A stretch of 64,000 nt of DNA from Vombatus ursinus. Lineage: Eukaryota; Chordata; Mammalia; Diprotodontia; Vombatidae. How positions within the stretch are numbered: the stretch's first letter is position 1; every line of letters begins with the position of its first letter. The stretch spans positions 377,345-441,344 of the forward strand of contig NW_020954611.1 of assembly GCF_900497805.2 (NCBI RefSeq), written 5' to 3'. Position numbers and translations under genes: made by a program. The notes beneath the pieces are model-generated. The model had not been told where the DNA came from. It made no database searches and was given only the letters and a program-made list of their open reading frames with translations. Of the stretch, positions 10,438-20,800 are shown piece after piece.

Positions 10438-11065
10438 AGGTTCTCAAACTTATTTGGCCTACCACTCCTGTTTCAAAAAAAATTAATCAGTGCCCCCCTG
10501 GAAATCTACTTTCTTTAACCCTTTAATTTTTTTTGAAATTTGTGTCATTTCAAAAAAATAGAAAATATTTTTAAAAAAATGACGCATCTTAAATTTAATA
10601 ATTTATTGTAAATTTGCATCTTTTTCATGCATTGAAATTTTGATCACACAATATTGCATCATGTAATTGTATAGTACCATACTGTAAACATGTTGTTACA
10701 TGCACATATTCTTGCTGATGCATGCTGGACTTCCCAACAGCATGCAACATGCTTGCCTGCCAACACTTGCTTGTTAAGACCTATTAGCAGACTTGACCAC
10801 AGATCAGTTATAACTTGCATTTTATGTGTTTATTTGGAAAATAATGTAATCATTATAACTTTAACTCCATTACACAACAGATGAAAGATGTACAAATGGT
10901 TTTTCAAAATTTTCTCCTCTCCTCTTCTTTCTTTATGCTTCTTCTGCTCCCTTATTTTTATTCAATGCCCCTCATTTGCCCCTGAGGCTACTACCACTCC
11001 CCTGGATCATTCCAGCACCCCCAGGGTGTGGTATCACCCACGTTGGGACCTTCTGCTTAGTCCAG
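10436..11065. mobile_element. hAT-like (Charlie-type) non-autonomous element
   Basis: It starts CAGAGGTTCTCAAACTTATT and the far end reads CGTTGGGACCTTCTG, close to the inverted complement GTTTGAGAACCTCTG with one indel. The termini and the GCCCCCCTGG / CACCCCCAGGG blocks resemble Charlie-type hAT elements. An 8-bp TSD is not clear (TCTAGAG against TCCAGAG). No transposase is recognisable. Confidence 0.5.
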
Positions 11066-12076
11066 AGCTTTTATTTAATTTTTAAATCCTTCAGGAATCT
11101 TTGATTCCCCTTGACTCAGCTTTGTCTGATCAAAAGGCCAAATTTGGGCCATTATCATTTCTAGCGACTATCCTCTCCAATGCAGAAACTTTCCTTGCCA
11201 ACCTGTTGTTCCTGATGTTGTAACCAACCTCCGCTGTAGATACTGCTGTCCATGTGGACACTGCTATGGTTGCACTTGAAGACCTCTTGACCTTTCAAAC
11301 TCACAAAATCACCTATCCAGTAAAGGAGTCACAGAAGAACCCAAACTCAGACAAGTCCTATCAGGCTTGCCTAGGCTGGATGTTGGCTCAGAGGCCAGAT
11401 GAGGCATAGTGGCAATTGTCCCTTCTCCCACCAGACTCTTAAGATGCAGCTGCAAACAATCAGAATGTTTCACAGCAGAATGAAAGAGTACTCAGAAGGG
11501 GTAGCTTGCTTTTGTACACCCACTCAAGTTATCAACTTTTTTGGCTCAACAACAAATCAGGGGACCATTCATCATCTATCAGTTCAAATCTCTGAGTAAT
11601 GTAAGTCCAAAAGTAAACCTCAAAGCTCCCATGTGGTCCACTGGAAACTAACAAGGACTTTCTTAACATGCTCTTTACAACTCACTTTGTGTTGGATAAT
11701 ACTCTTGGTAATCTATGGTTTGAGTTCTGACATTGACTTTAAGGCAGATGTCCTCATCAGCATGCTTTTTGGAGAAAGAAGGATATAGTCCATAGAGTTT
11801 CTGAGCAGCCTCCTACTTGGAGAGCAAGACTGTTGGGGAGTTAGACAGTATAGTTCAGATAGACAAGAGATTGCTTGTTTAGTAGTCCCTTAAATATGTT
11901 TACCTTATGCGGAAAGTCTAAATCACAGGGTGCTGCTGTTTATCTTAAGGGAACTGTGTAGGAATCAGTGGAAAAGGGGGATTCACTGGAATATTATAAA
12001 CATTGCCTTGATAGAAACCCCAAGTTCATTTTCCGTTCATTGGTAGCTGGATTTTAATAAGTATCTTTTAAAAAAA
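11066..12076. other. Unassigned stretch
   Basis: About 1 kb with no recognised repeat. A 66-residue open frame at 11399-11599 has no family resemblance. Confidence 0.4.
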
Positions 12077-12084
12077 CAAACGAT

Positions 12085-12271
12085 CAGTGGTGTCAAACTG
12101 AAATAGAAAAGTAGACCATTAAACTGTACATCAGGCTCCTTGTGGGTCACATGCTGACTTAGAAAACCACATATTAACATTACCTATGTTCTATCATATT
12201 TTTATTTATTTTGAATATTTCCCAGTTACATTTTAATCTGGTTGGGCTGAGTGTGTTTGACAACCCCGATG
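12085..12271. mobile_element. hAT-type MITE, family B, copy 1
   Basis: The 5' end CAGTGGTGTCAAACTG and the 3' end GTGTTTGACAACCCC are inverted repeats. The interior ACATTAACATTACCTATGTT and ATTTTAATCTGGTTGGGC is shared with the copy at 13677. The TSD is not legible. Confidence 0.7.
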
Positions 12272-12702
12272 CAGATAACCCTAGGAAGACTATGGAGTTA
12301 GCATTTATCTTACTCTGCAAATTAACTTAGCTTGCTTTTCTGCCTGCACTCTGCTGAGACCTATACACTGAAGGAAGGAGAGTTTGGAATGGAAAAGCAA
12401 TTTTGGAATATGGGGACAGTTAGCTCTATCTGGAGGTTAGACTCGAGGACTTTGGACTGTCACAAGAGAGGACTTAGGTAGTAAGTGCCTTGGGACTGGA
12501 AATGTGAGAAGATGGGAATTGGGTACAAATGGAGGGAGCCAAACAGATATTTTACCCATTTTAAAGTTTTCCTGTGGCCAGCCCTGGGTAGGTAGTGCAA
12601 ACAGCTTCTTTGTGAACTTCTGTAATATTATTGTTAAGCCAATTTTCCATTTTTAATTTATACTAATTATAATCAAAGTCCCAAATGACCTAATGTGACT
12701 CT
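12272..12702. other. Unassigned stretch
   Basis: About 430 bp with nothing recognised. Confidence 0.4.
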
Positions 12703-12718
12703 TTTGCTTTTTTAATTT

Positions 12719-12857
12719 TTTTTTTTGGTAAGGCAATTGGGGTTAAGCGACTTGCCCAAGGTCACACAGCTAGTACATGTCAAGTGTTTAGTCTGAGGCC
12801 GGATTTGAACTCAGGTCCTCCTGACTTCAGGGCTGGTGCTCTATCCACTGCGCCACC
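12719..12857 (-). mobile_element. tRNA-derived marsupial SINE with 16-bp TSD
   Basis: Poly-T, GGCAATTGGGGTTAAGCGAC, and reversed head CACTGCGCCACC. The perfect TSD TTTGCTTTTTTAATTT is at 12703-12718 and 12858-12873. The head is slightly 5'-truncated (no CTAGCTGCCCC). Confidence 0.9.
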
Positions 12858-12873
12858 TTTGCTTTTTTAATTT

Positions 12874-13668
12874 AGAGAATTGTCATCTCTCTTTTTTTCT
12901 TTCCTGTTAAGAGAAAAAAGTAGCATGTTTAACACAGGAGCCACCTTTTCCTGGGCCAACTGTGCCAGCTAATTGCCAGTCCTTCACTGTGTTGCTAATT
13001 GCCCATGTACCTCAGAAATAAAAAGTCATTTGAGATCATTAATTTTTACACTTTATTTCCATTGCTTGTGGTAAGGATTTCCCACTGATTGGAACATGTT
13101 GAAAAATTCTTTCTTCTTGAAAACTTTTATTTTTCACCCTAAGCTAATTCTGTTCCTGTAGACAAAGCAGGGAAAAAAGTTTTATTCAGGTTAAGGATTT
13201 GGGGCATTTTATTTGAGTGAGATTTCACAGTAAATGCATTTCTGAGAATTTTTCTAGGTTTCTTGATGAGAAGTAGTATTTAATTTGTCTCAGTTGGTTA
13301 TGATTATCATATATTAATATATATTATTATTGTATCAGTTCCTAATGAGCTCTACTGTGAAGTTAACCATGGCTACTCATTTTCCCCCCAACTACATACA
13401 TTAGGGTTTCTCAACTTAGTACTTTTACTCCAATGTTCCCTCTGCCTGGAATAGCCTTCTTCTATCTTTATTCTGTCCATTCTTAAAGGATGCTATTTGG
13501 GGAATAGTAATATGGTAGGAGCAACTTCTGCTAGTAATCTGCACAGAACCCATGCTGGTACAACTAGAAGATCTCATCTATATAATCTAGTTTTTCCTTA
13601 AACTGTCCTTCCAACTTAATTTGGTCCAGGGGACTAAGACTCAAACTATTGATGTTGCTTTCCTGGTC
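12874..13668. other. Unassigned AT-rich stretch
   Basis: About 800 bp of mostly unique AT-rich DNA. No exon is supported. The part around 12930-13080 looks non-repetitive. Confidence 0.4.
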
Positions 13669-13676
13669 ACCCAAGG

Positions 13677-13844
13677 CAGTGGTGCCAAACTCAATAGAAA
13701 TGGGGTCATTGAACCACGTATTAACATGATTTATATTCTATTAATTTTTATTGTTTAATTTGTCTTGTTAAATATTTTCTAATTATATTTTAATTTCATT
13801 TGGGCCACACTTGGGAGTGTTGTAGCCCATGTTTGGCATCTCTG
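13677..13844. mobile_element. hAT-type MITE, family B, copy 2, with TSD
   Basis: The 168-bp element runs from CAGTGGTGCCAAACTC to GTTTGGCATCTCTG, an imperfect inverted repeat pair. The flanks ACCCAAGG (13669-13676) and ACCTAAGG (13845-13852) form an 8-bp TSD with one mismatch, diagnostic for hAT. Confidence 0.85.
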
Positions 13845-13852
13845 ACCTAAGG

Positions 13853-14224
13853 CATAAAAGTCCAGTGTCAGAGCAGTTGATGCTCCGCAGGCTTGTTGGA
13901 GACTCCCATACCACTATGTGAGTAAATGCTCCCTTTTGATCAGGTGTACCATCATGGCAAATTGGGAGATGAAGGGAGCTGTACCCAAATGAACCAATGC
14001 TTTATCTTTGCCAAATGTATTTTCCAAGTTATTATTGAATAAATTTCTTTTGTTAAATAATGTATGGTCTACAATTGTCTCATTTTCTTACAATTCCGAG
14101 CCTCAGTCATGAGACCAGCCTGAGTCAGGCCTAGCCCAGAACAAGTGACTTGGAGTCTGGGTTGACTTCAAATTCAAGCTTTACCTTCATGGTTCAAGCC
14201 AATGAGACTGTTTTATGTTGGATT
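13853..14224. other. Unassigned stretch
   Basis: Mostly unique. An AATAAA at 14038-14043 is followed by T-rich sequence but without other signs of a gene end. Confidence 0.4.
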
Positions 14225-14239
14225 TCTTTCCCTGTCATC

Positions 14240-14365
14240 TCAACCAGAAATAATCTCTTTGGAAACTGAGGGTCAGAGAGGGAAGGTGACTTGCTCAAAG
14301 TCACACAGGTGATAAGTAGCAGAGTCAATACTGGAACTCCCAATTTCATGCTCTTTCTGTCCCCA
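14240..14365 (-). repeat. MIR-like SINE remnant
   Basis: GGAAACTGAGGGTCAGAGAG, GACTTGCTCAAAGTCACACA and a reversed 3' flank ending CATGCTCTTTCTGTCCCC. Confidence 0.6.
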
Positions 14366-14472
14366 GAAAACTGAGCTTCAGAATAGAGAAGTAATTCTTC
14401 TAAAGTGTCTTGGGTAGTAAGGAGCAGATACTTGTATACATACAGTATGTTGTTTTTAGATCATCCACTCCT

Positions 14473-14590
14473 AGATTCAGATCTAGAATGTTAGATCTGG
14501 AAGACACGTCGGACATCCTGTAGCTCAGCTCTTACATTTTGTAGATGAGAAAACTGAAGCTAAGGGAAATGAAGTGACTTGCCCAGTGCA
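14473..14590 (-). repeat. MIR-like SINE fragment
   Basis: TAGAATGTTAGATCTGGAAG through GAGAAAACTGAAGCTAAGGG to AAGTGACTTGCCCAG. The head half is missing. Confidence 0.6.
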
Positions 14591-14599
14591 AAGTAAGAT

Positions 14600-15055
14600 T
14601 TGTGGTAGTCCAAAAATGTCTTTGTTTTTTGGACTGACATATGCCACTTTCACTTGTCATAGACTGTTTGCTCTACAACTGCCCCCTTCTCTTGCCTAAT
14701 ACGTTGATTTTGCCTTGCATGGATTCCTGTGAGTCATGCTTTTCTAGCTGGCACCACGCCTAGGCAATACCTAATCTCTCCCTGTCTCTGACTTTTGAGA
14801 TGGAACGACATCCCCATCCCACCTTCCTAATAAAATCATTGGAATAACCCCGATAAGGAGGAGATGAGGGACTGAGATGCTCCAAACATTGACTGGGAGA
14901 CGTAGAAAGTTTATTGTGACTTTGGTGTGTCAAGCCTGAGGGTGGCCTCTCTGAAGGACCATTTCTCAACCCTACCCCTTTTTCTTCCATTGGCCTGAGG
15001 ACCTTCTCACCTAATGTTCTAGCAACTGCCTCCCCTTGTCCCCATCAATTAAGGT
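14600..15055. other. Unassigned stretch with a minus-strand AATAAA
   Basis: Read in reverse, 14925-14900 contains AGTCACAATAAACTTTCTAC, which resembles a polyadenylation region, but no exon, LTR pair or tail supports a gene or element. Confidence 0.35.
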
Positions 15056-15059
15056 AAAT

Positions 15060-15115
15060 TTGAATCCTGTTATATAGCGGGTATTAAATAAATGCTTATT
15101 AATTAATTGAATTGT
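15060..15115 (+). mobile_element. L2 or MIR 3' tail
   Basis: GTATTAAATAAATGCTTATT followed by AATTAATTGAATTG is the L2-type terminus. Confidence 0.55.
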
Positions 15116-15239
15116 CCATCACTATGACACTATGATCACCCTGGAGCCTTCTTCCTTATTTTATACCGATTGTATATCTCCCCTTGTGTGAATGAATGTT
15201 ATAATAAAACAATTTATTTTTCATTAGTAGCCTATTTTA

Positions 15240-15348
15240 TGAAAGCATCTTCTAACTCTCCAGACTTCCGACACTGGGATAAAGGCAGACCTACAATTTG
15301 AATTCGGGTCCAGGGCTGTACTCTTTACATTGAAGAACTATATCTCAT
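15240..15348 (-). repeat. MIR-like remnant
   Basis: AATTTGAATTCGGGTCCAGG and a worn core are all that remain. Confidence 0.4.
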
Positions 15349-15350
15349 GT

Positions 15351-15605
15351 AACTTTGTATCTCACATTGGGAACTTAAATATAGAAAGTATTTGAAAAAT
15401 ATTCTTTGAATAAGCTAATCATAACCCACCAATTAAATCAATTATGCAGCTACAATCCATCCTGAAATGTGAAATACTTTTCTTAATGTGTCTGGGTTTA
15501 AAATGTGAATAAAGCATTTCTGTGAAAAGAAATATTACAGCTAGATTTAATTATCTGTGAATATTTAGTTCATTCTTTGATACCTCTTAATGCCTCAGAC
15601 AACTA
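15351..15605. other. Unique AT-rich stretch, candidate conserved non-coding element
   Basis: No repeat signature and no open frame. It is rich in ATTA/TAAT-type motifs (AGCTAATCATAACCCACCAA, ACCAATTAAATCAATTATGC). Conservation cannot be tested from one sequence. Confidence 0.25.
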
Positions 15606-15695
15606 GCTAAAACTACAAGTTATAGAACAGTGATAGATTTACCTTAGTGGAGGAAGTTTCCTTTACCAATGAAGTCACAGTCTTAGATAAACAAT
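15606..15695 (+). repeat. SINE 3' portion
   Basis: GGAGGAAGTTTCCTTTACCA then ATGAAGTCACAG recurs at 29788-29820, where it follows a recognisable SINE head. Confidence 0.5.
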
Positions 15696-15699
15696 AGCG

Positions 15700-15835
15700 T
15701 TCATTCATTATTTACTCAACAAACATTGATTGTGTGCCTAAAATGAGCAAAGCCTTGCCTACCATAGAGGAGATAAAGCATGCACAATTAATTAACAAAA
15801 GGTGTGATATTCAGCTCCAATAAGAGAGGCACAAA
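15700..15835 (-). mobile_element. L2 3' end, inverted
   Basis: TTCATTCATTATTTACTCAA then CAAACATTGATTGTGTGCCT is a reversed L2 terminus. Confidence 0.6.
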
Positions 15836-15930
15836 GTAGTATTGAGTTCAGAAGGAGTCATCCAGGTAGGCTACTTTTCTGTTTTGAAGTATGACAATAG
15901 AATATTCCCCAGAAAAATAAGTTTAAAAAA

Positions 15931-16190
15931 TAGGTAGCATTTATATAGTACTTTAAGGTTTATAAGTTACTTTACAAATATTACTGATTTGGGTCTTCAA
16001 AACCACTCTGGGAGGTAGGTGTTATGATTATCTTCATTTTACAGATGTAGAAACTGAGGCAAACAGAAGTTGTGACTCGCCCACAGTCACATATCTAGTA
16101 AATGTCAGAGGTCTGATTTGAACTCAAGTCTTTCTGACTCCAGGTCCAGCTCTCTATCTTCTGTGCTATACACACTGTCTCCAGAGATAT
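15931..16190 (-). repeat. MIR-like SINE, nearly full length
   Basis: ACTTTACAAATATTACTGAT, AACCACTCTGGGAGGTAGGT, GTAGAAACTGAGGCAAACAG and TTTGAACTCAAGTCTTTCTG in reversed MIR order. Confidence 0.75.
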
Positions 16191-17580
16191 AGATTGATAC
16201 TTTCCACCTTTGAGGCTAAGGCAGTTATTCAGGAGGGCTATCTCTAGGGTTGAGAATAGTTCTCACTTTGTAAACATTTAGGAAACAGAGTGAAGTAATG
16301 AAGTGTTTTGATTTTAAGCCATGAACAAAACGGTGCTCTTTAGGCTGATTTGGAAGGAACCATCAAAGTGGAATGTGTAAAATGGGTAGAGAGATTCATT
16401 CTGACTTGAAGCAATTCTGGGAGGTTTGGCGCTACTCCTGATTCTTTTCTGAGAGACCAGGTGCATTGGGTCACCTTCAACAAAGTAGGCTGTATTCCTA
16501 TAGTGCCAGATGACCAGGCAGAGTTTTTAGGTTGGGAGGCCATAGGTGCTTGTTCTTCATTACTTCCTGTTTTTCCATCTCCTTCCCTTCCAGAAAAGTA
16601 TAAGTCACTTCCTGGTCCACTTTTAAGAGCTGTCACTTTGTAGGGTCAGTCTGGGGAAAAAGAAATTATAAAGTAGATAAGGTTTGCTATTGGCACTTTC
16701 TTGTATCACCAATTGCTCTGTCCTTTCCAGATGTCTGTCCTGTTTTCCATTCCTGGAGCATCTTGTTCTGACTTTTCTGTAAACTGATACCTAAAGTGAT
16801 GTTCTCTTGAAGTGAGACCCTTCACAGGAATATTTGCATATTAATAAGGTATCTTTGAAGACTAAAGTGCCTCCTAGATCAAAAGGAGAGAAACTAGGAG
16901 AGTGATAAATTGATATTGGGTTGGTATTTTGGTCAGGGGACCTACCTCAGCCCCTTCAAAACTCAAATCATGCTGAAAAGACTCACCTTACCCTTTGTGG
17001 GGTAGTACAACCCTGGAGATCAGGTGTCTTTTGGAGGTGAACTTTGGGGTTGAATTTTCTGTGTAGTTAAAACTAGTGCGAACCTCTAATTCCACCGAAA
17101 TTTATAGTCAGATAAAATTATTTCTAGCAGTTTTATACAACTGTACCGAAAGGTAAGCCAGTTGTAGTTTTCTCAAATACACATACTGCCCATGTAGCCC
17201 AGGGACATCTGGCTTCTAGGAGAGCTGTAATTGGTTTCCTGAATTTCATTCCATGTCACACTGTTCTTTTGATGATTAGGAAAAAAACTGAAGGTTGGGA
17301 ACTGCGTATAGAGAATGTCCCGTGAATCTCTTGAGTGTCTCTGCAACAATAAGATTGTACCATGGCTAAGACAAATTTTAATTACATCACGTATTCCTAA
17401 CGCCAGAGAAACACAATTCAACCCCTATTCTTGATGTTGTAGACGGCAGCACTTTGAAGCATGTCTCTTATGAAGTCACTTTGGACTAAATGCAAGAGCA
17501 TTTTAAAAGGACCAGCTTGTGAATATGCATCGTTTTCAATTTTGGTTGTCACGGAATAGTTTAGATGGAGTAAGTAAATG
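16191..17580. other. Repeat-poor island
   Basis: Nearly 1.4 kb with no recognised transposable element, unusual for this window. Overlapping open frames at 16340-16636 (-) and 16461-16643 (+) have no family resemblance. The part at 17050-17560 is the best candidate here for conserved non-coding sequence. Confidence 0.35.
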
Positions 17581-17605
17581 TACTTATTATTATTATTATT
17601 ATTAC
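17581..17605 (+). repeat. (TAT)n microsatellite
   Basis: About eight TAT units. Confidence 0.85.
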
Positions 17606-17689
17606 ACTGGAAGGAGACACCTGCTTTCCCCCTCTCATTTTTTAAAGGCCTGATGTGCTGAGAGAATACTAATTTCGTAACATCAAGGT

Positions 17690-18131
17690 TCCCATCTCTT
17701 CCTTCTTAGGCTATTTGAAGAGTGTCCTAATCATTCTTTCTGCTTCCAGTCTATCCCCTCTCCAATCCATTTCTCACACTACTGCCTGCGTAATCTTGCT
17801 GATTCAATGCTGTGATCATTCCTTCCTCCACTCAGACATCTTTGGGAGGTTCCCCAATGCCTACTTAATTACATATCAGCTCCTGATTCTGGCTTTCAAG
17901 TTTCTCGATGATCTAATTCTACTCGACCTCTCCAGATGGGTAATTTTGGCTAATTCATGTTTTAGCCAAACCAGACTGTTCCCTGTTCTCTTCCTATCCT
18001 ATCTCTGTGTCTTTGTTTCATGTCTGGAATAGACTATCCACCAACTCCCTCTATTGAAGTTTCTCCTTTTCTTCAAGGCCCAAATCAGCTTCTCATCATC
18101 CATGGAGCCATCTTTGACCTCCTTATGTGAT
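17690..18131 (+). mobile_element. LINE L2, left part of a split copy
   Basis: CTATCCCCTCTCCAATCCAT, GCGTAATCTTGCTGATTCAA and GGCTTTCAAGTTTCTCGATG follow the forward L2 3' region. The same element resumes at 18493 after the inverted L2 insertion. Confidence 0.75.
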
Positions 18132-18492
18132 AGCAGTCAACCAAGTACCTACTAGGTGCCAGGCACTGTGCTAAGGACTGATACAAAAAAAGACAAATAA
18201 ACAATCCTTCCTCTCAAGGACCTCACGGTCTGATAGGAGACACAACATGCAAACAACTATGTACAAACAAGGTATATATATATATATTAAGGAGGACTGA
18301 GAAATCCTTCTTGAAAGTAGGACTTTAGCTGAGACTTCAAGGAGGCAGAGATAAGGAGGGAGAGAATTTCAGGCGTGAGGGATAGCCAATGAAAACACAT
18401 TGAGTTGAGAGATGGAGTGCTGTGTTTGAGGAATAGCAAGGAGGCCAGTATCATATACTCACAAGAGTACATGGAAGGGAGTAGGATATAAG
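18132..18492 (-). mobile_element. LINE L2, inverted, nested in L2
   Basis: From AAGTACCTACTAGGTGCCAG through CATGCAAACAACTATGTACA to GGAGGCCAGTATCATATACTC, the reversed L2 3' end of about 360 bp. It interrupts the forward L2, so it inserted later. Confidence 0.85.
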
Positions 18493-18712
18493 CACATTTT
18501 TCTTCTTCACATATTTCAAAGCACTTTGCTTGTATCTTTCCCTTTACTCACCTTCTCTTTCTTTGCATCATAATTTTTGTGTGTGTGCAAATCAATTTCC
18601 CCCGCATTATATTCTTGATTCTTGAAAGCCAAAGTCCTAGCTTTGTATTCCTTGCTCCTGGTATGATGACTTACATAGAGAAGTTGTTTAGTAATTGTTG
18701 AATGAGTGACTG
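18493..18712 (+). mobile_element. LINE L2, right part of the split copy
   Basis: GCACTTTGCTTGTATCTTTC to the terminus TAGTAATTGTTGAATGAGTGAC completes the L2 begun at 17690. Confidence 0.7.
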
Positions 18713-19235
18713 GGGATAAATTGCAGCATCAAATTTTGCGGTCACTAATTTGCAATTTGACCTTGGACAAAACCATTTAACCCACAATATGTCTGGTTTT
18801 CAGTTTGCAAGAGGGACATCATTATGCTTTGTGGCCACCTGCTCATTCAAGGAAGCCAACTTCCACAGACAAGTATGAAAGCTGAAATGGTTCAGAAGTG
18901 AATTTGTTTTTACTAGCGGGACCTTCTTGACAGCAGACATGTGTTTTATTTCAGGAAACCACAGCATTGGCCTTGATGCCTTCTATGGCACCTTCCAGAT
19001 TTCAGATTCTATGGTTTAATAAAATTGGTTCCACTTTCCTCTGGAAAACACATAACAGATCAAGAGAAAGGTCTTGGAATTGAATAGTAGATGCTATAAC
19101 TCATCAGTGGTTTTTGTTTTTTTTTTGAATAAAAAGAGAAACATTCAGAACTCAGTCCTCATCCTTTCCTGGATGTGAGTGTTTAAACAACAGTGGTGTG
19201 GTTTGCCTTTGGGTATAATGAGCTAAAGAAATGAA
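18713..19235. other. Unassigned stretch
   Basis: No gene or repeat recognised in about 520 bp. Confidence 0.4.
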
Positions 19236-19239
19236 GGAA

Positions 19240-19436
19240 TGAATTCTAAGGCTCTGGAACTGGAAGGGACCTTTAAGATTTAGCCCCAATATTCACTTTC
19301 ATAGAAGAGGAATCTAAGAAGCAGCAGTGTAACGTGATTGAGTCCAGATTCACAGAGGTGTTGAGCAGCAGAGCCAAAATTTGACTAAGCTGATCACTCC
19401 AAATCTAAAGCTCTTTTCACTGCCCTATGATGATTC
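19240..19436 (-). repeat. MIR-like SINE remnant
   Basis: GGAACTGGAAGGGACCTTTA, CAGAGCCAAAATTTGAC and CTCCAAATCTAAAGCTCTTT mark a reversed MIR. Confidence 0.6.
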
Positions 19437-19464
19437 CACTTGGTTCTGGGGCAGATATTCTTCT

Positions 19465-19720
19465 TGGAAGGCAGAGTGACATGGTGCAAAGAGTGCCAGA
19501 TCTGGAGTCCAGAGACCTGGGATTTGAATCCTGCCTCAGATAATTTTTTTTTGGCTGTGGGATCATGGGCAAATCGCTAAATAGCCTAAAGCCTCAGTGT
19601 ACTCATTTGTAAAATGGGCTAATAATACTTGCAGGATCTGCCTCACAGGGTTGTTGGGAGGAGAGCATTTTATGATATATAAATGATATGATATATAAAT
19701 AACTTGAAAAGCTCTGGGCT
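19465..19720 (+). repeat. tRNA-SINE with L2-like tail
   Basis: GGCAGAGTGACATGGTGCAA, GGAGTCCAGAGACCTGGGAT, TACTCATTTGTAAAATGGGC and CTCACAGGGTTGTTGGGAGG are in forward order. Confidence 0.7.
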
Positions 19721-19751
19721 AACTATTTCAATTCCCTAATGGAGGGTGATG

Positions 19752-19990
19752 GGAGCAGCTAAGTGGTGCAATGGATAGAGTAAGGAAGGCCCATCTTCAG
19801 ATCTGGCCTCGGATACTTACTAGTTGTGTGACACTGGACAAGTCCCTTAACCCTGTTTGCCTCAGTTCCTTGTCTGTATAAAATAAACTGGAGAAGGAAA
19901 TGGCAAACCACTCCAGTATCTTTGCCAAGAAAACCTCAAATGGAGTCATGAAGAGTTTGGACAGGACTGAAACAACTGAACAACAACAAC
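19752..19990 (+). mobile_element. Long tRNA-derived marsupial SINE (MAR1-like)
   Basis: GGAGCAGCTAAGTGGTGCAA at the head, AATGGCAAACCACTCCAGTA in the body, GAACAACAACAAC at the tail. It lies directly beside the CA array. Confidence 0.85.
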
Positions 19991-20024
19991 AATTGAAAGT
20001 GAAGTGAATGCAATAATGGAGTCA

Positions 20025-20025
20025 T

Positions 20026-20067
<42 letters not shown>

Positions 20068-20243
20068 ACATACACACATACACACATACACACATACACA
20101 CACATACACACGCACACACATACACACACATACACACACACACATACACACATATACACACATACACACATACACACACATACACACACATACACACGCA
20201 CACACATACACACATACACACACATACACACACACACACATAC
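20025..20243 (+). repeat. Compound (CA)n/(CACATA)n microsatellite with higher-order repeat
   Basis: Fifteen or so pure CA units lead into CACATA-type units. Two CACACGCACACACAT words at about 20107 and 20193 lie 86 bp apart in near-identical context, which indicates a segmental duplication inside the array. Long open frames on both strands here (up to 152 residues of C/V/Y or H/T) are artefacts. Confidence 0.95.
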
Positions 20244-20254
20244 TCTCTTGCAGT

Positions 20255-20350
20255 ACCAGCTTTACAAGGTTGTTGCAAGGACCTAAAGAGCTGATGTGTG
20301 TAAAGTATTTTGTAAACTTTAAAGCCCAGTATAAATGTAGTTATACTATT
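20255..20350 (+). repeat. SINE 3' tail beside the CA array
   Basis: TTTACAAGGTTGTTGCAAGG then AAAGTATTTTGTAAACTTTA matches the SINE tail seen at 43105-43165. Confidence 0.6.
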
Positions 20351-20379
20351 ATCTGTTCCAAGTCCATTACATTTAGGCA

Positions 20380-20525
20380 GGTGAGATAGCACCATCATCC
20401 CCATTTGCCAGACATCCGAAGCCAGAGATACTATGATTTACTCAACCTGGGTAGTTTAAGTGGGAGCTAGAGCCTGGGTCTTCCAGGTCACAGGATACTA
20501 TTCTTTACAATCTACCTTGCTCTAA
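20380..20525 (-). repeat. MIR-like remnant
   Basis: CACCATCATCCCCATTTGCC, GCTAGAGCCTGGGTCTTCC and a worn head. Confidence 0.5.
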
Positions 20526-20555
20526 GTCTATTATCCATGCCTATCATATAATCTA

Positions 20556-20800
20556 GGGCAGCTAGGTGAGGCAGTGGATAGAGAGCCCTGGCCTGGAGTC
20601 AGGGAGACCTGAATTCAAATCTGACCTCAGATACTTACTAGCTAGGTGACCCTAGACAAATCCCTTAACCTTGTTTGCCTCAGTTTTCTCATGTGTAAAA
20701 TGAGAAGGAAATGGCAAACCACTTCACTATCTTTGCCAAGAAAATCCAAAATGGGCTCATGAAGAGTCAGACATTACTGAAATGACTGAACAACAACAAA
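20556..20800 (+). mobile_element. Long tRNA-derived marsupial SINE (MAR1-like)
   Basis: GGGCAGCTAGGTGAGGCAGT to AATGACTGAACAACAACAAA, full length and well preserved. Confidence 0.88.

Noticed and set aside
13853-14110. Possible fossil LTR because of AATAAA and a T-rich end
   Set aside because: No recognisable boundaries, partner or TSD.
14760-15050. Possible old LTR or gene 3' end on the minus strand (AATAAA context)
   Set aside because: I found no second LTR, no clear terminal TG/CA pair with TSD and no internal viral part. An ancient solo LTR cannot be excluded but is not supported.
19936-20404. Open frames up to 152 residues on both strands (C/V/Y-rich or H/T-rich)
   Set aside because: They translate a CA microsatellite in several frames. 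Not a protein and not a CRISPR array.
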